From a bacterium (GTDB taxonomy: Bacteria; Verrucomicrobiota; Verrucomicrobiia; Verrucomicrobiales; Akkermansiaceae), in NCBI GenBank assembly GCA_018222765.1, contig JAAEZT010000003.1, positions 1-64,000 of the forward strand: a stretch of DNA of 64,000 bases. The letters are read 5' to 3'. Below, one piece after another: positions 29,101-38,600 of this stretch. The translations under genes were made by a program, and so were the position numbers. The notes below the pieces were generated by a model. The model saw only the letters and a list, made by a program, of their open reading frames with translations, was not told the origin of the DNA and did no database searches. Each line of letters begins with the position of its first letter. The first letter of the stretch is position 1.

Positions 29101-30192
29101 GAACTTATGGTTGTGACAACGGGCACAGGAAACAGTCATCCCCAGCATCGCTTTTGAAACAACATCCACCTGATTGTCCGTGAAAGTGATTTGCTCATCG
29201 TAGGCATCCGTGACCCCGAAGCCGTGTGGCACCATCCGAAAATGCGCCGGCCCAATGGCAGATTCATTTAAGCCAAGCTCTGCATTGATGCGGGGCTTTT
29301 CAAGCAAGTCCCCCGCGAGGTGCTCCCGGATCATCTGGTCATAAGGCACATCCGCATTGAGCGCCCTTATGAGGTAATCGCGATACTGATTGGCGTAGGG
29401 AATCGCCGGGTCACCCTCACTCCCGTGCGACTCGGCGTAGCGATACCAATCCATCCAATACCGCGCCCAACGTTCACCATATTGCTTCGTCGTCATCAGG
29501 TCATCGACCATTTTTTCGTAGGCGGTCTCGCTTGGATCAGCAACGAAGGCCTCCACCACCTCGGGTTTTGGAGGCAGCCCCGTCAGAATCAGATGCACCC
29601 GCCTGACCAAAGCGGCCGGAGTGGCTTTCTCCGCTGGCTGCAATTTCTCTTTCACCAGGCCCGCAGAGATAAATTGATCAATCACATTCTCATTCCACTC
29701 TGGCTGCTTCGCCGAAGGAGCCTGCGATTTTCTTAGAGGCTGGAAGGCCCACCATTCTTTCCGGCGATCCCGCACCGATTCCCAATCGACCTGATTAGCC
29801 AGATCCTCCTTCGTCGGTTTCCTCGTCCGGGGATCCGGAGCCCCCATGCGGATCCAATCCTCAAAATTTTTAATGATGATATTAGCAAGCTTCGGTGACT
29901 TTGGCGGCATCGCCTCGTAATCCCCGCCATGCCGAATTGCGAGAATCAGCGGACTTTCCTCCGGCTTGCCCGGAACAATGACGTCGCTCTCCAAAAGTGC
30001 ATCACGATAATCGAGCGCCAGATCGCCCTTTTTCTTGTCCACGCTGTTGTGGCACTCGTAGCAGCTCTCCGCAAGAATCGGCCGAATCTTGTTTTCAAAA
30101 AACTCGACTTCTTTCGACGTCAACTCGGCACCAGAAAGACTTCCGGCCAATCCGGCAAGCGCGAGGGAAATTGCACATCTTTTTATCAACAT
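26185..30192 (-). CDS. PSD1 (planctomycete cytochrome c)/DUF1549/DUF1553 protein with LamG/concanavalin-like insertion
   Basis: [16 protein letters not shown] and [43 protein letters not shown]; overlaps the DUF1501 gene by 11 nt. Start chosen at [17 protein letters not shown]. Confidence 0.92.
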
Positions 30193-30330
30193 AGAGACCC
30201 GGTACTTACGAGGACCTCCCTCAAGTTCATTCATGGAATTCCACCCAACCCAACGCTTTAAAGAAAAACAAACCATTGGCGCTCACAATCTCGACCCTCA
30301 TCTTTCGGAAGAGAGCGCTCAGGTGAAGCA

Positions 30331-30510
30331 TCACGGCAAGGTCGCCGGCTTCGGCAAATCATCCACCACCCCGGCATCCGTGCGCTTCAACTCCGCAATC
30401 GTCTTCTCTCTTAACTCCAGGACTTTCCTCCGATAGACGGGATTTCGGGCAAGATTGATCAACTCCTCCGGATCCTCCTTTAGGTTGTAGAGCTCCTCGA
30501 CTTCTCCTGC
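30331..30510 (-). pseudogene. C-terminal fragment of a sulfatase
   Basis: Reverse-strand frame AGEVEELYNLKEDPEELINLARNPVYRRKVLELREKTIAELKRTDAGVVDDLPKPATLP*; typical sulfatase tail (ELYxLKxDPxExxNLA) without a catalytic domain. Confidence 0.75.
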
Positions 30511-30568
30511 GATCAGGATCGTTGCTCATTTGATTGAAGATATGACAGCCGTATTTTCACAGAGAACC

Positions 30569-31711
30569 TTAACCAACAGAAACCCAGGCACCCTTGTCGT
30601 GGCTCTCCAGTGATTTCTCCGCAAGCTCTACTCCCTTCGCGCCTTCGCGGAGAGTCCACGGAAATCGCTCCTCGCGAGCAACGTGCTTGAGGAACATCTC
30701 CCACTGAATCTTGAAGGCATTGTCACAAGGACCGGGATCGACAACTTCCCAATTGTCGTTGAAATCAATCGGACTATCGATATCAGGATTCCAAATCGGA
30801 CGAGGCGTATTTTCCATACTCTGGGCCCAGCATTTCCGCAGTCCCACGATGGCGCTCCCTCTCGTGCCATCGACTTGCATCGTGAAGAGGTCATCGCGAC
30901 GAACGCGGACATCCCAGGATGAGTTGAACTGACAAATCACACCCGTCTTGGTTTTAAACAAAGCGTAAGCCGCATCATCGGCAGTGCACTTGTAGGGTTG
31001 CCCATCCTCACCAATCCGCTCGGGAAGATGAGTTTCGGCATGCGTGAAGACATCGGTGATCTCGCCGAAGAGATTATCGATGACATAACGCCAGTGACAG
31101 TGCATGTCTATGATGATTCCGCCGCCATCTTCGCTGCGGTAATTCCAGCTTGGACGCTGGGCCGGTTGACCTTCATCATGACCAGTGAAGACCCAGTATC
31201 CAAATTCGCCGCGCACCGATAGGATCTCACCAAAGAAGCCGGCCTCTTTCAGTTGCTTGAAAGCTTGGATTCCAGGAAGCCAAAGCTTGTCCTGCACCGT
31301 GCCATTTTTCACTCCGGCAGCCTCTGCAACCTCCGCGATACGATACGCCTCCGACGAGAGAACCGCTGTGGGCTTCTCGCAATAAATGTGTTTTCCAGCA
31401 GCGATGGCCCTTTCAAGGAAACCAACGCGGTAGGGAGTCCCCGAAGCGTCGAAAAAAATCTGATAAGAGTCATCCGCGAGCACACTATCGAGATCCGTGG
31501 TGTATTTCTTCACCCCATGTTTCTCGGCCAGCGCCTTGAGCTTTTCCTCGTTGCGACCGGTCAAAATCGGATCCGGCATCAATACCGTCCCGTCTTCCAG
31601 GGTCACCCCGCCCTGCTCGCGAATCGCGAGGATCGAGCGCACGAGGTGCTGGTTGGTTCCCATGCGCCCGGTGACGCCGTTCATAATAATCCCTATTGTT
31701 TCAGTGCTCAT
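30569..31711 (-). CDS. Gfo/Idh/MocA family oxidoreductase
   Basis: IMNGVTGRMGTNQHL, GKHIYCEKPTA, GGGIIIDMHCHW; start overlaps the upstream gene stop by 4 nt. Confidence 0.9.
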   Translation of the reverse strand: MSTETIGIIMNGVTGRMGTNQHLVRSILAIREQGGVTLEDGTVLMPDPILTGRNEEKLKALAEKHGVKKYTTDLDSVLADDSYQIFFDASGTPYRVGFLERAIAAGKHIYCEKPTAVLSSEAYRIAEVAEAAGVKNGTVQDKLWLPGIQAFKQLKEAGFFGEILSVRGEFGYWVFTGHDEGQPAQRPSWNYRSEDGGGIIIDMHCHWRYVIDNLFGEITDVFTHAETHLPERIGEDGQPYKCTADDAAYALFKTKTGVICQFNSSWDVRVRRDDLFTMQVDGTRGSAIVGLRKCWAQSMENTPRPIWNPDIDSPIDFNDNWEVVDPGPCDNAFKIQWEMFLKHVAREERFPWTLREGAKGVELAEKSLESHDKGAWVSVG

Positions 31712-32532
31712 AGTGTTCGGTAAATTTCGTGGTAAGCATTCAAGATCTCGTCGAGAAAGTCGTTTTGGTCGCGGGCCCACCACTTTGAAGAAAAGATCTC
31801 AACCTCCCGCCGCCCGTCGAAGCCTGCTTCGCTCATCATACGATCAATCCCCCGCAAATCCGCGCAACCCTCCCCCATGATCCCGCGATCGAGAAGCATG
31901 TCGGATTGGTCCGGTTTGAAATCACAAATGTGATAGGTGTCGAGCCACCCGCCTTGCGCGCAGCGCTCGATTTGTTCCGCAAGATCGTGTTCCCACCAAA
32001 CATGGTAGACATCGAGAGCAATTCCGACACTGGCGTGATTCAATTCCTCGCAAAGATCATTGGCCACCTTGAGCGAAGAGATCGCCGAACGATCCCCGGC
32101 AAAAACCGGATGCAAAGGCTCAACCAAAAGTCGCACGCCCATCCTCTCGGCCTCATCGGCAATCGCGCCGATGCCATCGCGAATCTGGGCGTAATTCTCG
32201 CCCGGCGTCTGCCCGACCGTAGCCCCGCAGACCAAAACAATACTGGGAAGTTCCAAAATCTCCGCTTCCTTCAGGGCCTGGCGGTTCACTTCAAGAGCAT
32301 CCCGACGTTCCTTCCCGGTCGCTCCGGTAAAAAATCCTCCCCGCACCAATGAGATCCCATCCAAACCCGCGTCCTGGATCTGCTGCTTGACCTGGCACAA
32401 ATCTTCACCCTCGAGGGTCTCACGCCAAATTGAAATTCCGCCAATGCCACGTCGGGCATAGCCTTCAATACACTCACTCATCGACCACGGCTTGGTGGTG
32501 AAGGTGTGGATCGCCAATTCGGGATAATTCAT
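31708..32532 (-). CDS. Sugar phosphate isomerase/epimerase (AP-endonuclease-2-like TIM barrel)
   Basis: GIGGISIWRETLEGEDL...VRLLVEPLHPVFAGDRSAI...VGIALDVYHVWWEHDL...YHICDFKPD. Confidence 0.88.
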   Translation of the reverse strand: MNYPELAIHTFTTKPWSMSECIEGYARRGIGGISIWRETLEGEDLCQVKQQIQDAGLDGISLVRGGFFTGATGKERRDALEVNRQALKEAEILELPSIVLVCGATVGQTPGENYAQIRDGIGAIADEAERMGVRLLVEPLHPVFAGDRSAISSLKVANDLCEELNHASVGIALDVYHVWWEHDLAEQIERCAQGGWLDTYHICDFKPDQSDMLLDRGIMGEGCADLRGIDRMMSEAGFDGRREVEIFSSKWWARDQNDFLDEILNAYHEIYRTL

Positions 32533-32535
32533 TGT

Positions 32536-33540
32536 TTAAGTTGTTTCGCCAATCAGGAGTTCGCCTCGCACCAAAATGGATTGCTCGCTCTCCACTCCAT
32601 TCACAATACCGGCATGAAGATTCCGACCGGCACGCATCGCGAGTGTTCTGATCGACAAATCCACCGTGGTCAGCCTTGGAATAATCACATCACAGAGCGG
32701 GCTGTTATCGCAGCCGGTGACGAGAATGTCGTGGGGAATCTGGTAGCCAAGTTCATGTAGTTTCTGAACCAACAATGAACCGACCACGTCATTGACCCCG
32801 ACGAATACCCGCACTCCGCGTTCATACTCCGCTTTGATTTTCTCGCACTCAATCCCCTCTGGCGAATCTGCGATCCACACATCCTTCTTTACCTCAAAAG
32901 TTATGCCATTTGCAGCGCAGCCTTCGGTGAAGCCCTGCACCCGCATCCTCATAACATCCTCAATCCCACGGTATCCAACAAAACAACAATTCCCCGCGAC
33001 CCCTTTCGAAGACAAATGTTCCGCCACCTGCCGCATCGCATCGCAGTGATCGCTCACCACCTGTCGTACGCCCCGCACCACGCGATTCAGCACGAGACAC
33101 TTGGCACCCTTCTCCTTAATCTCCTCGAATACCCCAGCGGGAGGACGATGGAAGGCAAAAACAAAGGCATCCACTTCTCCTCCTTTCTTGTGAGGAAATG
33201 GCACGTAATCCTTCCCCGCAGTTTCCACGATAATGTTCGTCCCCGAGGGGCTCAAGCCCTCGCGCAAGCCATCCACCAGATCAGACAGGCTATAAAATAA
33301 ATTGGCCGTCCGGCTTGCCGCAGGAGGAAGGACTAATTTGATCGTCAAAATCGAACGCTCGGAATGGCGACGTTGGTTCCGCCTCACATAGCCCATCCTC
33401 TCCGCCACCGCTTTCACATGTGACACGACCGGACCTCCAATCAACGAGGAGCCACCGAGAGCGCGTGAAACCGTGGCCTTGGAGACACCTGCGGCTTCAG
33501 CAATCCGAGCCATTGTCACAGTTGGGGAGGATTTGGACAT
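32536..33540 (-). CDS. LacI-family transcriptional regulator
   Basis: MARIAEAAGVSKATVSRALGGSSLIGGPVVSHVKAVAERMGYVRR HTH plus periplasmic-binding-like sensor domain. Confidence 0.95.
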   Translation of the reverse strand: MSKSSPTVTMARIAEAAGVSKATVSRALGGSSLIGGPVVSHVKAVAERMGYVRRNQRRHSERSILTIKLVLPPAASRTANLFYSLSDLVDGLREGLSPSGTNIIVETAGKDYVPFPHKKGGEVDAFVFAFHRPPAGVFEEIKEKGAKCLVLNRVVRGVRQVVSDHCDAMRQVAEHLSSKGVAGNCCFVGYRGIEDVMRMRVQGFTEGCAANGITFEVKKDVWIADSPEGIECEKIKAEYERGVRVFVGVNDVVGSLLVQKLHELGYQIPHDILVTGCDNSPLCDVIIPRLTTVDLSIRTLAMRAGRNLHAGIVNGVESEQSILVRGELLIGETT

Positions 33541-34487
33541 TAGAGAGAGTAGCCTAATCGTTTCGCGCAATCCGAGAGCACTCCAGCCTCCCACTCTGGA
33601 CGACGGGGGCACATCGGATGCGGCTCGCTACTGGGAATGCGACCCAACAAATGCTGAAAGACCGCACAGCTGTGCTTGTATGCCGGAACGTCCTCCCGGA
33701 AAGCAACATTCCCAAGATACTGCAGGGCGTCATTCAATTCATGATAAGCCTCATCACCTTGTTCCCAGAGACGATCGCGTTCCGCGAATTTCTCCGGACA
33801 AAACGCCGCCAGGCCCAAAAGGTAGTCTGATCCATATTCGATCATATCGATACCCAGATCATTTCCGGTATAAATGCGAAAGTCGGGCCGAACTTCGTCA
33901 CGCAAGGCCAAGCGCTTAAGCTCCTCTCCCCGGCTTAATGAGGAATGTTTCATTCCCTTCAAAGAGGGAATTCCCATTAAGCCCCGCACGACCTCTTCGG
34001 AATAAATCATCCCATTCGGAGCAAACATTTTTCCCAGCTCAAATCCCAACACGGAATCGTAATTCTGACAAACATCAGCATAAAGCTTCAAGATCTCATC
34101 CCCATTCCAGTCATGAAAACGGGTCGTCTGAAACAGAATCGGCGTCCCGCCAAACTCCGCGATTTGATCACCACCGGTCCGATAGAGATCCACCAAATCG
34201 CCTTCGAGCCCTTCCACAAAAACCCCGGCCACAAATGGCTTGTCCGGTCCGAGCGCCTCACGAGTCCATGCCAGAACATCCTTTCGCTCCTCCTCGGTGA
34301 GATAATTGGCGTAGCCGGTATCCATATTAACGGCGCACTTCAAGCCCGCTTCTTCGGTCCGGCGCACTGCATCCTGAAATGCTTCCCGGGCAATCCGTCC
34401 GTCTTCTTCAAATGGAAGGAGACAGGCCGCCATTCCTTCCAACTTCCGCCCAAAGGTTCGCAAATCTGCTCTCGCCTGAATACTCAT
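33540..34487 (-). CDS. Dihydrodipicolinate synthase/N-acetylneuraminate lyase-like family protein
   Basis: MSIQARADLRTFGRKLEGMAACLLPFEEDGRIAREAFQDAVRRTEEAG...LKGMKHSSLSRGEEL; TIM-barrel-like length. Confidence 0.7.
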   Translation of the reverse strand: MSIQARADLRTFGRKLEGMAACLLPFEEDGRIAREAFQDAVRRTEEAGLKCAVNMDTGYANYLTEEERKDVLAWTREALGPDKPFVAGVFVEGLEGDLVDLYRTGGDQIAEFGGTPILFQTTRFHDWNGDEILKLYADVCQNYDSVLGFELGKMFAPNGMIYSEEVVRGLMGIPSLKGMKHSSLSRGEELKRLALRDEVRPDFRIYTGNDLGIDMIEYGSDYLLGLAAFCPEKFAERDRLWEQGDEAYHELNDALQYLGNVAFREDVPAYKHSCAVFQHLLGRIPSSEPHPMCPRRPEWEAGVLSDCAKRLGYSL

Positions 34488-34500
34488 GCTGACCGATATG

Positions 34501-34512
34501 GTTGCATGCAAC
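34501..34512. promoter_or_regulatory. Candidate LacI-family operator: perfect palindrome GTTGCATGCAAC
   Basis: 12-bp perfect palindrome 14 bp upstream of the DHDPS-like start in an operon that encodes a LacI-family regulator. Confidence 0.55.
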
Positions 34513-34536
34513 TATTCGCAAGCGCTTTTTTCAACA

Positions 34537-35553
34537 CTATCCCATCGGATACATGATTTCCTCACTCACTTCATCGATTTTCGCCAGAGTGTCATCATCC
34601 AAAACCAAGCCCGCCGCTCTCATGATCGGCGCCATCTGGGAAACCTTGCTCACGCCAACAATCGTCGACGCTACATAGTCGTGCTGCTTGCTCCAGGCAG
34701 CTGCCAGAGTGGTCACATCCAGATCCAGTTCCTTCGCAATCTCCCCAAATCGCCGGGTCGAGGCCAGTGACTTCTCATTGACGAACCGTCCCGCCATCGC
34801 TTTCTGACGAGGCCCGCCGTGGTTCAAATATTCCGCAAAGCGCGCATCATCGGGCACTCCGTCGTTGTATTTCCCCGTCAGTACCCCGCCCGCAAGCGGA
34901 CTGTAGGGAAGCAAACTCACCTGCTCCTGACGAAGACATTCCGCGAGTCGATCTTCGTCCCGACGGTTGTTCAGCGAAAAATTATTCTGAATGGTGTCAA
35001 TGCGCGTCAGCCCTTCTAGCTCGCTTGTCCAGAGGCTCTTCATCACGCCATAGGCATCGTCGTTGCTCAACCCAATCGCACGAACCTTCCCCTCCTTCAC
35101 AAACTCGTCAAGCACCTCAAGGGTATCCGCAGCCCGCATGCCATGATCGGGCCAGTGGACTTGATAGAGGTCAATGTAGTCCGTCTTCAACCTGCGTAAA
35201 CTTCCCTCAAGCGCTTTCCGAAGATGCACCCGGTCCAAGGCCGCCTTGCCGTGGCGAATCGGAGGACAAAACCAACCATGTGCCGCACCCGCAATCTTCG
35301 AGGCAATGATTACCGACTCGCGGGGCACATTCTCCAGCCACTCCCCCATCCAGGTCTCGGTTAATCCGGCCAACTCCTCCGACGGCGGAACGGGATAAAC
35401 CTCCGCAGTATCAAAAAAATCAATCCCCGCCTCCACCGAGGCATCCATTATGCGAAAACTCTCTTCCTTGTCGGCCTGAGTTCCGAAGGTCATCGTTCCC
35501 ATGCAAATTTCACTGACCACAATGCCGCTCGTTCCCAGTCGTCGTTTTTCCAT
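34537..35553 (-). CDS. Aldo/keto reductase
   Basis: MEKRRLGTSGIVVSEICMGTMTFGTQ, AGIDFFDTAEVYP, DYIDLYQVHWPDHG. Confidence 0.93.
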   Translation of the reverse strand: MEKRRLGTSGIVVSEICMGTMTFGTQADKEESFRIMDASVEAGIDFFDTAEVYPVPPSEELAGLTETWMGEWLENVPRESVIIASKIAGAAHGWFCPPIRHGKAALDRVHLRKALEGSLRRLKTDYIDLYQVHWPDHGMRAADTLEVLDEFVKEGKVRAIGLSNDDAYGVMKSLWTSELEGLTRIDTIQNNFSLNNRRDEDRLAECLRQEQVSLLPYSPLAGGVLTGKYNDGVPDDARFAEYLNHGGPRQKAMAGRFVNEKSLASTRRFGEIAKELDLDVTTLAAAWSKQHDYVASTIVGVSKVSQMAPIMRAAGLVLDDDTLAKIDEVSEEIMYPMG

Positions 35554-35609
35554 GCGGAAAATTGTGACGAGCGGAAGCAGCAGGATCAAGAACGGGAAAG
35601 AAAAACCTC

Positions 35610-38600
35610 CTACTCAGTCAGAAATTCGAGGTGCAAACGAATGAACTTTCGTTCATCGGTGCCGAGGATAGAGCTCTCACGAATGACGGCCGTCTCTGAT
35701 CCGTCTCCATTGCTGGTATTGGTCACTAGAACCGACGGCTCCAGTGGCCAGGAGGCCAGCGTTGCACTTTTCTGAAGAGACCACACAAGATCCGCGCCAT
35801 TGGAGACTCGACCTACTTCAATGGCGAGGTAGTCGACTCCATCGACCTCGACTTCCGTCCCCGAAACCTGGGCGGCATCCGCGACAAGAGGATTGGTGGC
35901 GTAGGCATACTCTTCCCAGTTCTCGCGACCATCCCCATCAGGGTCGGCATCAAAGGCACCATCGGTAAGCCACTCGGCGCTTGGGAAGAATCCTTCCTGC
36001 CAGGCATTGAAATGAACCTGCCAGGAAGTATCACCGATTCCCGGAGAGCCGCCTGCCAATTCACTGGCGGCCCACATCGCAGGATCGCTCAGTTCATTGT
36101 AAGCCGTCGCATCATCACGAATCACGAGGGACAACCCACCTCCGTCACTCGGCGGATACCAACGGTCATTATAAGTGAAAACGAGAATGTTTTCTCCCAC
36201 TCCATCCACGAGTCGCAAGGTCTCACCATCATTGTCCAATTGCCCAATGAATGGCCCGGCTACCTGCGAGGAAACCGCAGGATAACGAATCGCAAATGCC
36301 GCCGGATTCTTAGCTAGAATGATTCGCCCTCCAGCTGCGAGCGTGAGAGGAGCATCAAAGGTATATTCGACACCTTCGATAAAGGATGAGTTCCCAAGAT
36401 CAATGCTGGCCCCGGAAATATTCTTCAACTCCACAAACTCAAAGTCCGAGTCAACCACTCCCGGAAGAGCAGCCGATTCCGCAGCAGTCGGATTAGCAGG
36501 ATGATAATTCACCTCGGTCAACCGGAGCGCAAGTTGGTTCACCGTCGGCGTGCCAGCATAGGAGAAAGAATCAATCAGCACGCCGGAATCATTACGAAGC
36601 TCGATGCTCTCTCCGCGTGCCGAAAGCTGCCCTTGATAGCCACCCTGCACATAGCGGAATTCACCGCCTTTCGGGCCGGTCGTCCGAGCCCGGAAACTTG
36701 CCGAGTCACGCGCCACGTGCAAAAGACCTTGATAACCCGAAGCCGAGGTTCCTGCTCCAGCTAAAATCACCGTCCCCTCAGGGAAGGTATAATCAACCCC
36801 GCCGCTTAGCGTCCACCCCGAGAGATCAATGTCCGCAGATCCCTCGCGATTCTTAAGAACAATATATTCCTCATCCTGATTTCCGCTTAGCGGAAGGAAA
36901 TCCACGCTTTCGATATCGACAGAGGGAGTTGTCGGTTCGGTCGAAGCAATCTGTGCATTATTGACCTCGAACCCGGTGTTGAAGATAAAGCTGCGACGCG
37001 CGGGCAGAAATGTGTTAATAATTCGATCCGACCCCTGAAGCATATTGAAGTTGTTTCCCCAGGATCCCCACTTTTCATAGTCCAGGTCGGCGTCGGTTCC
37101 AATCTGGTTCCGGATCGTAATGATCGAGTCCTTGATCCAATCGCCATTGGCTGCCGCATTGGCACCCGAAAGGAAGAGGTCATCTCTCAAGGTGTCAATA
37201 CGCCGAACCATCATCTCCCGAAATTCGGGAGTCGTTTGCATGAGGGCCCATAGCGGATTAATCGTCTCTGGAATCTCAAAATTGGTCACCATATTGTCAT
37301 CGAAGTACTTGAGTGTTCCTGTCCACTTTCGCCCAAAGGACAAGTCCACATCCCAGGGAAGCGGCCGCCACTCCCCCGTCCCATGGGTGTCGCGATACAT
37401 ATAGTAATTTTTGTGTCCACTGTCCGTAATTCCTGCCGTCGCGTATGCCGCCAATTGATTGATCGTGGCAGCCACATCGATGTTGTCATAGGCGTAGCGA
37501 CGCTTATTGGTGACCGAAGACGAAGCCAGAGCTGTAATCAAGACCTGTAGATCAGACTTGTCCCCATCCTTGGGAGTCTTCTTGCTACCGCCACTGGTTG
37601 AGGCCAATCTATCGTACATTTTATAAAGTGTGCCCTCTTCATCCAATCCGACCCTGTCCAAATAGCGCTCATCGCCGTCTTCCACCATATCAGTCGTCGA
37701 GAAGAACTCACCATTTCGATCCATCCTCACCGTGAAGGCGTAATGCCCCTTGGCTCCCGTCCGATTCAAATATTCGTATGTTAGAGTATTCCTTACCTTG
37801 CTCTTGTCCGCCCAATTGGTAAGCAAATTGATGTCCTTGACCCGGCGCTCCCCCTCCCGCCACTCAAAGCGATTCCCCTTGTTAAAGTCCACATCGTAAC
37901 TCTTCTTGGGAAACCCACCAGTCGATTGACCATGGCGGTCCATTTGAATATTGTCATAAAACTGACCCAGGTAATACAACGATGTTCTTGTCCCCGATAC
38001 CGTATCAACTGCCGCCTGATTCTGAACAAAGGTTTCGATAATCGGGAGCTGGGAAGAATTGTGATCAGGGTTAAATGCTACCGTTCCGTAGTATCTGTCG
38101 GAATCCAAGGGGTCAGGAAAGGGTGGAGACAAGCCTACCGCATTATCATCGTCTTCAGCCTCAACCCGCCAACGAATCATTTCGCCATCATCCAGGGAAG
38201 TCGTAGCCAGGAGAGCCGAGTAGATTCCGTCTCCGGCAGTCTCATCTCCGGCGGTTCCTCCATCATTCATGAGAGTCATATTTTCAGATCCAAACATGAT
38301 CCGGCTATACAACCTCACTTCATCAACCGAACCCGTTCCGTCTGAAACTTCCGCGGTGATCAGCAAAGGGGCACTCCCGCCCCCACCCACCGGACGATCG
38401 GGGGTGTCGGTAACATTCTTGATCACTGGAGCCACTTCGTCGGCAATGCCTTCGTTTGCCGATCCAAATGACGGCTCTGAAAAATACCCCGGGGTGTCAG
38501 TCACTCCGCCGGTAATCGCGACATCGAGTTCGGGCAGGATGAGCATATCGCTATTACCTAAACTCCGGTTCATGCCATGAATCGCGAGAACATTCGTTCC

